Below are positions 33,439 through 41,297 of a DNA stretch of 64,000 nt, one piece after another; the first letter of the stretch is position 1, and the number at the start of each line of letters is the position of its first letter. The notes under the pieces were generated by a model, which worked only from the letters and a program-made list of their open reading frames with translations, did no database searches and was not told the DNA's origin. This DNA is from Fen-1254 sp963769605 (lineage in GTDB: Bacteria > Bacteroidota > Ignavibacteria > UBA10030). The stretch is taken from positions 558,001 to 622,000 of the forward strand of contig CAVYML010000003.1 of NCBI GenBank assembly GCA_963769605.1. Reading direction: 5' to 3'. Made by a program: the position numbers and the translations under genes.

Positions 33439-34566
33439 GTGCAAAAAGACACTCGTTCGACGTTTGCAGAAATAAATCTTAAGGCCATTGGCTCCAACTT
33501 ACAGCACATTCGTGAGAAGGTGGGAAAGAATGTGCGCATCATGGCTGTTGTAAAAGCCAATGCCTACGGGCACGGCAGCGAATCTGTCTCGGCGTATATC
33601 GAAAAAAAATTTGCCGATGCATTCGGTGTTGCTTTTCCCGAAGAAGGGGTTAAGCTGCGAAAAGCAGGAATCAAGCTGCCGATTTATGTACTGGTCAATT
33701 TGTTGACAAAAGAACAGGCGATCGTCTGTATCGATCACAAACTCGAACCGACCGTATGCTCTGTTCCAGAGGTTGCAGCGCTCGATACACTCGGAAAGAG
33801 AGTGCACCGAACGATTCCGGTCCATTTGAAAGTGGATACCGGAATGAATCGTGCAGGCGTAAAAGTGCATGATCTTGAAATGTTTTTATCGGGTATACAA
33901 AAGACCCGGCGTATCGAGATACGAAGCGTCTTTACGCATTTTGCAACGTCGGATTGGCGGGATAAAACATTTACAAGGGAGCAGTTGCGGTTGTTCCAGC
34001 AGGCATTGGAAATTTTAAGAAAGCATGGAGTTGAACCGGAATACGTTCATGCCGCCAATAGTGCGGCAATCCTCGATCTTCCGGAATCGTATTTTTCAAT
34101 GGTACGTCCAGGATTATCGATGTACGGTTATTATCCATCGGATGAGGTAAGCAGAGAAGTTTCGCTGATTCCAGCGTTGTCGTGGAAGACGCGTGTTTCT
34201 TTAGTCAAGAAAATAGGAACAGGCGAAAGTGTCAGTTACGGCCGCCGGTATGTCGCACAGCATCACACAGGCATAGCAACGCTCCCTCTCGGATACGGCG
34301 ACGGTTTTTCCCGCTTGCTTATGGGAAAAGCACGAGTTATTATTCAGGGACGGAAGTTTCCGGTTGTCGGTACTATTTGCATGGACCAATTCATGGTCGA
34401 TATCGGAGATGCCGATATTTCTCCCGGTGACGAAGCTGTAATCATCGGCTCTCAAGGAAATGAGACAATTTCCGCATTAGATCTGGCGAATGATATGGGA
34501 ACAATACCTTACGAAATTTGCACGGCTATTACATCAAGAGTTCCGCGCATTTATATAAAGAAATGA
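33439..34566 (+). CDS. alr: alanine racemase
   Basis: This PLP enzyme makes D-alanine for peptidoglycan. The 375-residue chain has the PLP-binding Lys in VVKANAYGHG near residue 36, the phosphate-contact region HAANSAAIL, and the catalytic Tyr region VSYGRRYVA with GYGDGFSR in the C-terminal beta domain. GTG at 33439 is the start, since no ATG is placed better. Its stop overlaps the ATG of the next gene (ATGA at 34563), indicating translational coupling. Confidence 0.95.
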   Translation: MQKDTRSTFAEINLKAIGSNLQHIREKVGKNVRIMAVVKANAYGHGSESVSAYIEKKFADAFGVAFPEEGVKLRKAGIKLPIYVLVNLLTKEQAIVCIDHKLEPTVCSVPEVAALDTLGKRVHRTIPVHLKVDTGMNRAGVKVHDLEMFLSGIQKTRRIEIRSVFTHFATSDWRDKTFTREQLRLFQQALEILRKHGVEPEYVHAANSAAILDLPESYFSMVRPGLSMYGYYPSDEVSREVSLIPALSWKTRVSLVKKIGTGESVSYGRRYVAQHHTGIATLPLGYGDGFSRLLMGKARVIIQGRKFPVVGTICMDQFMVDIGDADISPGDEAVIIGSQGNETISALDLANDMGTIPYEICTAITSRVPRIYIKK

Positions 34567-35363
34567 CGCAAGCGCAACAATATATCGACACTCTGCTGGG
34601 GCACATTCCCACATGGGAACTAAAGTCCATTGAGGATCGCAACATGTTCGATGAGATCAAAGAACGTCTGGCGACCTCTGAAGACCTGACGGCGGATCTG
34701 GCCGCTCTTTATCGTGTAAAGGGGCTTGCAGATTTTGCCTTATGCCTTCTTTGGATTATGGAAAAAGCAGAAACGAATCCTTGGCAGTCCGATCCATCCG
34801 CGGATGAAGAGAATCTGGTCTTTACGATGTTTAAGAAGGCCAGAGGAGGAGAGTCCGCTTCCTCTCTCCTCGATTCTCTCAGCGCCGGCTCAGCTTCCGA
34901 ACCCCTCTCTGCTCAGGGACAGCAGAGCACAAATCCATTTGCCGGATTCTCATTCGAGTCCTCTGCGTCGCCGCAGAAAAGCAATACCGCAGTACAAGGT
35001 ACAGGAGGAGCAGTGAGTCCCGAACAAGAAAAGAACTTTGCAAATTTGCTGGAAAAGTTTTTGGAGGCCATTCAAAATGCGGCCGAGGAGAGAATCTCGC
35101 TCATGGAGTCGATGAAAGCGGAATGCCGCACTTTTCTTGCTTTATCATCCAGTACGGATCTGCATGAATTCTGCCGGCTTATTCTGGAATTCTTAGACTA
35201 TGTCGATGACAATCAATTTATTGACGATATCCGCGTCATGAATATCATATCCAATATTCAAGGGCCCTACCTGCAATGGAAAGAGAATCCACCGGAGAAC
35301 CGCACGGGCATTCTCGACCCTGCTCTGGAAATTCTTCGCGATTTTAAATCGATGTTCGAGTGA
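34563..35363 (+). CDS. hypothetical protein coupled to alr
   Basis: I do not recognise this 266-residue protein. ATG 34563 overlaps the alr stop codon, and the in-frame extension to 34518 is inside alr. The N-terminal 85 residues are helical (YIDTLLGHIPTWELKSIEDRNMF). A low-complexity Ser/Gly/Gln linker of about 60 residues follows, and then a helical C-terminal half (EEKNFANLLEKFLEAIQNA-like, MKAECRTFLALSS). There is no signal peptide or membrane span. The position between alr and a sugar-nucleotide gene suggests an envelope-related job, but nothing in the sequence shows it. Confidence 0.65.
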   Translation: MTQAQQYIDTLLGHIPTWELKSIEDRNMFDEIKERLATSEDLTADLAALYRVKGLADFALCLLWIMEKAETNPWQSDPSADEENLVFTMFKKARGGESASSLLDSLSAGSASEPLSAQGQQSTNPFAGFSFESSASPQKSNTAVQGTGGAVSPEQEKNFANLLEKFLEAIQNAAEERISLMESMKAECRTFLALSSSTDLHEFCRLILEFLDYVDDNQFIDDIRVMNIISNIQGPYLQWKENPPENRTGILDPALEILRDFKSMFE

Positions 35364-35367
35364 GCAC

Positions 35368-36457
35368 ATGAAGTCCACTATTTATGCTGTTATCATGGCG
35401 GGCGGAGTCGGATCTCGATTCTGGCCGCGAAGCCGCGAACGCTCACCGAAGCAAGTCCTGGAAATTGTAGGTTCCGGAACGATGATTCAAAATACGGTCA
35501 AGCGGATTGGATCGCTCGTTCCAACAGAAAATATTTGTGTGGTTACCCACCGGCTGCAAAAGGAACTTGTTGCAGAACAATTGCCGAAAATTCCGGAAGA
35601 AAATATTTTGGTAGAACCGGTGGGCCGCAACACAGCTCCCTGTGTCGGATTGGCGGCTCAATGGGCGTTCCATAAGGATCCGCATGCAGTTATGATCGTC
35701 CTTCCGGCCGATCATCTCATTCAGGACGAAAAAGAATTTTTGTTCGTTCTTGGCAAAGCAATCCGCGTCGCCGAAGAAAATGAAGCGCTTGTAACTATCG
35801 GCATCAAGCCGACACATCCTGAAACCGGATTCGGATATATACAGTTCGACGATTCAGACGATCATAATATCAATGCAGCGGAGGGTATTTACCGTGTCAA
35901 GACCTTTGCTGAGAAACCCAACCTTGAAACTGCAGAAAAAATTTTTAAAGTCTGGCGATTTTGTCTGGAATAGCGGCATATTCATCTGGCGTGCTTCCGT
36001 TATTCTTGATGAAATTGAACGTCAGCTTCCTGAACTCGATGTTCAATTAAAAAAAATTGCTTTAGTTGTCGGCACGCCAGATTTCAATCATGCAGTTGAA
36101 GTCGCATACGGCGTTTTGCGCGGTGTTTCCATCGATTACGGGGTAATGGAAAAGGCAAAGAATGTGTACGTCGCAAAAGGTGATTTTGGCTGGAGTGATG
36201 TGGGTTCCTGGGACGAAGTGATGCGGTTGACACCCGTCAATAGCGATGGAAATGCCACACGTGGAAACGTAATTGTCAAAGATGCAGTCTCGAATTATAT
36301 CGATGCCGGCGAAAAAATGGTCGCCATCGTCGGTGCAGAGGATTTAATCGTTATCTCAACCGATGATGCGATTTTAGTATGCAAAAAGGGGCATTCCCAG
36401 GATGTCAAAGAAATCGTCGATTATTTGCGCCGTAAGCAGATGAATGGCTTCTTATAA
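35368..36457 (+). pseudogene. manC: mannose-1-phosphate guanylyltransferase, frameshifted
   Basis: The product would make GDP-mannose from mannose 1-phosphate and GTP. The first frame (35368-35973) carries the nucleotidyltransferase start (MAGGVGSRFWPRSRERSPKQ), VEPVGRNTAPC, VLPADHLI and the FAEKP motif. It breaks after AEKIFKVWRFCLE. The correct continuation (KSGDFVWNSGIFIW, YGVMEKAKNV, GWSDVGSW) is in the next frame up to 36457. Removing one A from the A6 run at 35936-35941 restores AEKFLKSGDFVW. Both halves are otherwise well conserved, so this is a recent mutation, slippage at a homopolymer, or a sequencing error. Confidence 0.85.
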
Positions 36458-36938
36458 AATCACCCGATATTTACATGTAGTTTCCTTTATAGCGATCATC
36501 TTAATTGGATGCTCGTCGCCCCCCCGTTTTGCCGAAAAAACCCGTTCCGAATTTCCCAAAAGCTCCCCTTCCCCCCAACCGTCCCATGTGGATGCCGGTT
36601 CTCCGGGAGATAAGAGCGGGGAAAAAATCCTTTTAATCCTGACCGGAATGGCTTCCTATTATGCAGAAGATTTTAATGGGAAACAGACTTCCGACGGGGA
36701 AGTCTATGATATGAATTCTCTTACCGCCGCACACAGGACTTTTCCTTTTGGGACTAAAGTCAGGGTAGTAAATCTTGACAATAACAGGAGTGTCATTGTT
36801 CGTATTAATGACCGGGGCCCTTTCCATGAAGGTAGAATACTTGATCTCTCCTATGGAGCTGCGAAAGAAATCGATCTTATCCATCTGGGGACTGCTCATG
36901 TCCGGCTTGAGGTTCTGGAATGGGGAAATGGAAAATAA
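36444..36938 (+). CDS. rlpA: RlpA-like septal lytic transglycosylase lipoprotein
   Basis: This lipoprotein has the lipobox LIGC at about residue 23 and a double-psi beta-barrel of about 90 residues (GMASYYAEDFNGKQTSDGEVYD, FGTKVRVVNL, VRINDRGPF, DLSYGAAKEI). The catalytic Asp/His pair of RlpA fits RINDRGPFHEGR and TAAHRTFPFG. RlpA cuts denuded glycan strands at the septum. No SPOR domain is present, so at 164 residues this is the short form. The ATG at 36444 lies inside the end of the preceding sugar-nucleotide gene (14-base overlap). Confidence 0.88.
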   Translation: MASYKITRYLHVVSFIAIILIGCSSPPRFAEKTRSEFPKSSPSPQPSHVDAGSPGDKSGEKILLILTGMASYYAEDFNGKQTSDGEVYDMNSLTAAHRTFPFGTKVRVVNLDNNRSVIVRINDRGPFHEGRILDLSYGAAKEIDLIHLGTAHVRLEVLEWGNGK

Positions 36939-36996
36939 ATTCAACGATCTAAGGTCCATCTCAGAGAAGCTCTTGCAGGAATATAATGAAGATTAA
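36928..36996 (+). CDS. possible 22-residue ORF between rlpA and the DUF167 gene
   Basis: ATG 36928 (inside the end of rlpA) to TGA 36996 would encode MENKFNDLRSISEKLLQEYNED. It overlaps both neighbours and could couple their translation. A peptide this short cannot be judged by sequence alone. Confidence 0.2.
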   Translation: MENKFNDLRSISEKLLQEYNED

Positions 36997-37210
36997 AGTT
37001 CTCGTTAAACCGAATGCAAAGACAAATCAGGTAATTCAAATGCAAGACGGTTCCTTCTCAGTGCGCCTTTCGGTTCCGCCTATAGAAGGGCGCGCCAATG
37101 CGGAGCTTGCTGCCCTCATGGCCGAGTATTTCCATGTGCCGAAGAGCTCTGTATCTATAAAAAGCGGATTCAGGAGCAGAATTAAGATTTTAGAAATACA
37201 TCAAAAATAA
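36986..37210 (+). CDS. DUF167 (YggU) family protein
   Basis: The 74-residue protein shows the whole YggU/DUF167 pattern. It begins MKIKVLVKPNAKTNQVIQ and has VRLSVPPIEGRANAEL in the middle and a KSSVSIKSGFRSRIKIL end. The family folds as a compact alpha/beta domain and has no agreed function. ATG 36986 follows a purine tract in the preceding coding end (GCAGGAATATA). It lies 48 bases after rlpA and before a symmetrical terminator. Confidence 0.85.
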   Translation: MKIKVLVKPNAKTNQVIQMQDGSFSVRLSVPPIEGRANAELAALMAEYFHVPKSSVSIKSGFRSRIKILEIHQK

Positions 37211-37235
37211 TTTTTAGCCTATTTTAGGCTAAAAA
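37211..37235. terminator. symmetrical terminator after the DUF167 gene
   Basis: TTTTTAGCCT and AGGCTAAAAA form a perfect ten-pair stem around ATTTT. The T run lies inside the stem on each side, so it could act in either direction. Confidence 0.6.
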
Positions 37236-37363
37236 CGCCGGGAAGGTTTTTTTTTGTGACGCAGGATATTGCTTTATTGTTTTTTCTTTATATATTTGAT
37301 TGAACATACATCGTGAGGCAGAGGAAATAACGTGAATGTGTGTTCAACAATAATTAAGGATTT

Positions 37364-38119
37364 ATGATAAAAGCCACTAACCAGGTTTGTTTTTTCTCGT
37401 TTTTTATCTTTGTTGCACTGACTTCTTTGGCTCTACTACTGACAGGATGTACGCAATTAACTCCGGGCGGAACTTTTACTCAAAAACTTGAGCAGCCCAA
37501 CGATATTATTCAGAAAAAAGCTGCTCTTATCGGCGAATCAAGGCCTGAGTTCAGTTTCCTCGGCAATGCCGATCAATATATTCCTCTCGTCAAGAAGTAT
37601 GCTGAAAAGTACAACGTAGATTGGATTCTCGTTCTTTCCACGATAAGACAAGAATCTCGTTTCCATAGCGATGCTATCAGTTATCAGGGAGCGGGGGGCT
37701 TGATGCAAATTATGCCTCTGACGCAAATAGAACTATCTGAGAAGCTGGGCATGAGAGAGGCTATGTCGCCGCGGAATAATATCATTGCCGGAGTTTATTA
37801 TTTCAGCTCCTTATACCAGGCATTACGAGGCTCCACCAAAGATGATCGTTTGCGCATCACGCTTGCAGCTTACAATGCCGGCTTGGCTCGTATTCAAGAT
37901 GCACAAGCAATAGCCCGCTATCTAGGTGAAGATCCTCATCGCTGGTCGTCAGTCAGCAATGCACTTTCCCTGTTAACGAAAAAAAATTATACGCTGCACC
38001 AACTTGTATGGGAAGACTACAGACCTCCAAGCGGATACTTCAAAGATTCAAAACAGACGATCGGTTATGTCGACGATATTATGAGCCGATTTAACCAGTA
38101 CAGCCTCGCCTTGCGATAA
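37364..38119 (+). CDS. lytic murein transglycosylase lipoprotein (SLT domain)
   Basis: This 251-residue lipoprotein (lipobox LLTGC at residues 25-29) has a goose-type-lysozyme-like SLT domain of about 140 residues. It carries the catalytic Glu in TIRQESRFHSDAIS, followed by GAGGLMQIMP and AAYNAGLARI. It cleaves the glycan of peptidoglycan with formation of 1,6-anhydro ends, and may act in cell-wall turnover alongside the nearby RlpA. ATG 37364 follows TAAGGA. It is monocistronic and its leader shows no evident regulatory site. Confidence 0.92.
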   Translation: MIKATNQVCFFSFFIFVALTSLALLLTGCTQLTPGGTFTQKLEQPNDIIQKKAALIGESRPEFSFLGNADQYIPLVKKYAEKYNVDWILVLSTIRQESRFHSDAISYQGAGGLMQIMPLTQIELSEKLGMREAMSPRNNIIAGVYYFSSLYQALRGSTKDDRLRITLAAYNAGLARIQDAQAIARYLGEDPHRWSSVSNALSLLTKKNYTLHQLVWEDYRPPSGYFKDSKQTIGYVDDIMSRFNQYSLALR

Positions 38120-38170
38120 AACAAAGCGCCTCAAAAATTGTTCGCCGATTGTTCAAGAAACATGCTTCTT

Positions 38171-38192
38171 ACACGAAGTTCCACGAAGAAGG
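38171..38192. repeat. copy of the ACACGAAG dispersed repeat
   Basis: TTACACGAAGTTCCACGAAG lies between the transglycosylase and purF and matches the copies at 2056-2080 and 6781-6797. Confidence 0.45.
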
Positions 38193-38277
38193 GATAAGGG
38201 GCGAAGATAAATACTTTATGAAATTTTTTTATTTTCATCCATTTGGAAGCCTGCCCTTTTTTCAGTAAATTATCTCT

Positions 38278-39774
38278 GTGAGAGAGTTTGCACACATCGA
38301 AGGTAAGCCTGCATGTCATTGCGGAGTTTTCGGCATCTACGGGCATCCGGAAGCGGCTGTTCTAACCTTCTATGGTCTCCATGCATTGCAGCATCGGGGA
38401 CAGGAAGCTGCAGGCATCGTTACCTCCGAGTTTGTGGCTGAAAAGCAAAAGCAGCGTTTTAACGTCTACAAGGGGGAAGGTCTCGTTGCCGACGTATTTA
38501 AAAACGGCCTTTTGCTCACCGATTTTCTCAAAGGATCCGCCGCTATCGGGCATAACCGCTATTCGACGACCGGCTCTGCCGACAATAAGACGAACATTCA
38601 GCCTTTTGTAGTAAACTATAAATCGGGCAATCTCGCGCTCGGGCATAACGGCAACCTTACCAATTTCAGATTCCTCCGCAACAAACTGCAGGAGGAAGGC
38701 ACGATTTTTCAATCGACCTCCGACAGCGAAATTATTCTTCACCTCATAGCACGGAGCGAACAAAAGGATCAGATCGAACAAATCAGGGAAGCGCTTCGCG
38801 CCGTCGTCGGTGCTTATTCGTTTGTCCTTCTTACCGATACGGCGCTTGTAGCTGCGCGCGATCCGTACGGTATCCGTCCCCTGGCTCTGGGAAAAATCAA
38901 CGATGCCTATGTCGTTGCATCGGAGACATGTGCATTCGATATTATAGGAGCGGAATATATCAGAGATGTCGCCCCCGGCGAATTGTTGGTGATCGACCGG
39001 AATGTCCTGGAAACCGGAACGGTGATCTCTTCTCGCATTGACGACAGGCAAGTGCAGCCGCGTCATTGCATCTTTGAATATGTTTACTTTTCACGCCCGG
39101 ACAGCAAAATTTTTGAAGATAACGTCGACAAAGTACGGCGCAAACTCGGAAAACTTCTTGCAGAAGAAGCGCCGATCAAACCCGATTCGGAAGACGATCG
39201 AGTTATAGTGATCAGCGTCCCCGATTCCTCCAACACGGCGACCCTTGGATATGTTTCGAAAAGTCAAAAAATGGGATATGATGTTCGTCTCGAATTAGGC
39301 CTCATTCGAAACCATTATGTCGGACGAACATTCATTCAACCGGAACAGAACCACCGCGAGATCAAAGTAAAAACAAAATTCAACACCGTCAAAGGCGTGT
39401 TGAAAGGGCGGAAAGTTGTCATCGTCGACGATTCTATTGTGCGTGGAACGACTTCAAAATTATTGGTCAAGATGATTCGCGAGGCGGAACCGAAAGAAGT
39501 GCATTTCCGCGTCACGAGTCCGCCCATAAAATTTCCCTGTCACTACGGTATGGATTTTCCGAGCAAAGAAGAGCTAATCGCAAACCGTTTCGACGGCGAA
39601 ATCGAACGCATTCGCCAGGAATTGGGTGTCGACAGTCTTGTTTATCTCTCTCTGGAAAAACTACTTGAAGCGGCTTCAGCTTCGGAGACGAGACAGTATT
39701 GCACGGCCTGCTTCAGCGGCAAGTATCCTATTCCCATCGACTCTGAAGCGACTAAAAATCAAAACGATCAATAA
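38278..39774 (+). CDS. purF: amidophosphoribosyltransferase
   Basis: The enzyme catalyses the first step of purine synthesis, from PRPP and glutamine to phosphoribosylamine. The 498-residue chain starts at GTG 38278. The N-terminal nucleophile Cys is within KPACHCGVFGI (Cys-15), so a short propeptide must be removed as in the B. subtilis type. PRPP-binding VVIVDDSIVRGTT lies near residue 380. Cysteines at RHCIFEYV, FPCHYGMDF and YCTACFSG correspond to the [4Fe-4S] form. It overlaps pgsA by one base (39774). Confidence 0.96.
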   Translation: MREFAHIEGKPACHCGVFGIYGHPEAAVLTFYGLHALQHRGQEAAGIVTSEFVAEKQKQRFNVYKGEGLVADVFKNGLLLTDFLKGSAAIGHNRYSTTGSADNKTNIQPFVVNYKSGNLALGHNGNLTNFRFLRNKLQEEGTIFQSTSDSEIILHLIARSEQKDQIEQIREALRAVVGAYSFVLLTDTALVAARDPYGIRPLALGKINDAYVVASETCAFDIIGAEYIRDVAPGELLVIDRNVLETGTVISSRIDDRQVQPRHCIFEYVYFSRPDSKIFEDNVDKVRRKLGKLLAEEAPIKPDSEDDRVIVISVPDSSNTATLGYVSKSQKMGYDVRLELGLIRNHYVGRTFIQPEQNHREIKVKTKFNTVKGVLKGRKVVIVDDSIVRGTTSKLLVKMIREAEPKEVHFRVTSPPIKFPCHYGMDFPSKEELIANRFDGEIERIRQELGVDSLVYLSLEKLLEAASASETRQYCTACFSGKYPIPIDSEATKNQNDQ

Positions 39775-40328
39775 TGCTCCGTAGATTTTGGACCATTTCG
39801 AATTTCTTCAGTTGCCTCCGTATTGTTCTTATCATACCGATAAGCTATTGCTACATTGCCGACTTTCCGCATCACCGGCTCTGGACAGTGGTACTTCTGC
39901 TGGCTGCAATGGGTACCGATTTTCTTGACGGCTATCTCGCACGGCTCTGGCATCAGGTGACCGATTGGGGAAAAATTATCGATCCTCTTGCCGATAAAAT
40001 TGCAGTTACATTCTATGCGATCCTTTTGGTTTCTACACATGCCATTCCTCCTTGGTATTTTATCGCCGTCGTTGCACGCGATATTATGCTCTTCTTCGGC
40101 GGCGTCTATATTCTGAAGAATAAAAGGATCGTTCCTCAATCCAATATTGCAGGGAAAATCGCAGTCGGTTCTGTTGCGCTCGTCTTCTTTCTTGCCACTC
40201 TTCAGATTTCCCAATTAGAGAAACTGCAAATTGTTGCTCTCTGGTCGAGCGTTGTGATTCTTTTGTGGTCGTTTATCCTGTACACAAAACGATTGTGGAT
40301 AGGACGGGACGCCCAGACGGAGGGATAG
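39774..40328 (+). CDS. pgsA: CDP-diacylglycerol-glycerol-3-phosphate phosphatidyltransferase
   Basis: The 184-residue membrane enzyme makes phosphatidylglycerol phosphate for phosphatidylglycerol and cardiolipin. It has several membrane spans and the CDP-alcohol phosphotransferase motif DG(x2)AR(x8)G(x3)D(x3)D, read as DFLDGYLARL, then DWGKIIDPLADK. ATG 39774 overlaps the last base of the purF stop. The ftsY gene begins six bases after its end. All three genes appear to be in one transcript. Confidence 0.93.
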   Translation: MLRRFWTISNFFSCLRIVLIIPISYCYIADFPHHRLWTVVLLLAAMGTDFLDGYLARLWHQVTDWGKIIDPLADKIAVTFYAILLVSTHAIPPWYFIAVVARDIMLFFGGVYILKNKRIVPQSNIAGKIAVGSVALVFFLATLQISQLEKLQIVALWSSVVILLWSFILYTKRLWIGRDAQTEG

Positions 40329-40334
40329 GCACAT

Positions 40335-41270
40335 ATGGGTTTGTTCGACACACTGTCTAAATTTACCGAAGGATTGTCGAAGACACGCGAATCGCTTGTC
40401 GGTCGGATCCAGAAGCTTATCACGGCGCAGTCGAAGATCGACAATGCAACCTTGAACCAGTTGGAACAGATCCTTCTGGAAGCGGATGTCGGATTCGATA
40501 CAACGTCGGAAATTCTCATCCGTTTGCGGCAGCGTGTAAAAGAAGAACGCTTTGAAGATACATCCGCACTGCTTGCCATTCTGAAAGAAGTTGTTCTTGA
40601 GATACTCGGCCCGCAGCCGGTTCCTTCGATGCCGCCTGCAGAACAGAGGCCTTTTGTGATTATGGTTGTCGGCGTCAACGGTGCGGGTAAAACGACCACG
40701 ATCGGTAAAATGGCCTACCAATACCGCCGCTCGGGATATCGTGTCGTGATCGGCGCTGCAGATACTTTTCGCGCAGCGGCAAACGAACAATTGGAGATAT
40801 GGGCGCAGCGAGCCGGAGTCGAACTTGTTCAACAATCGCAGGGTTCCGACCCGGCTGCCGTAGCGTTCGATGCACTTAATTCCGCTCTTGCAAAGAAAGC
40901 CGATATTGTTATCATCGATACGGCGGGACGTCTGCATACCAAAGTACCGTTGATGGAAGAACTGCGGAAAATAAAGCGGGTATTAGAGAAACGCCTGCCC
41001 GGCGCTCCGCATGAAGTACTTCTTGTTCTTGATGCTGCAACCGGTCAAAACGGCCTTCAACAGGCAAAAGTATTCTCCGCTGCAGTCGAACTGACCGGTT
41101 TGGTGCTGACAAAAATCGACGGTACGGCAAAAGGCGGAATTATACTAGCTATTGCTCATGAATTGAAGCTTCCCGTCAAGTTTGTCGGCCTGGGGGAAGG
41201 TATCGACGATATGCGATTTTTTGATACTCACACATTCGTTGAAGCTCTGTTTGCATCAAGCGAAAATTGA
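40335..41270 (+). CDS. ftsY: signal recognition particle receptor FtsY
   Basis: FtsY docks ribosome-nascent chain-SRP complexes at the membrane. The 311-residue product contains only the NG domain. The N helices (residues 1-85) are followed by G1 GVNGAGKTTTIGKMA, the insertion-box DTFRAAANEQLEIW, G3 DTAGRLH and G4 TKIDGTAKGG. The long acidic A domain found in enterobacteria is missing, as in many other phyla. ATG 40335 follows the pgsA stop after six bases. A 27-base gap leads to mutL. Confidence 0.97.
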   Translation: MGLFDTLSKFTEGLSKTRESLVGRIQKLITAQSKIDNATLNQLEQILLEADVGFDTTSEILIRLRQRVKEERFEDTSALLAILKEVVLEILGPQPVPSMPPAEQRPFVIMVVGVNGAGKTTTIGKMAYQYRRSGYRVVIGAADTFRAAANEQLEIWAQRAGVELVQQSQGSDPAAVAFDALNSALAKKADIVIIDTAGRLHTKVPLMEELRKIKRVLEKRLPGAPHEVLLVLDAATGQNGLQQAKVFSAAVELTGLVLTKIDGTAKGGIILAIAHELKLPVKFVGLGEGIDDMRFFDTHTFVEALFASSEN

Positions 41271-41297
41271 ACATAGATTGTCTATGAATCCTTAGGT

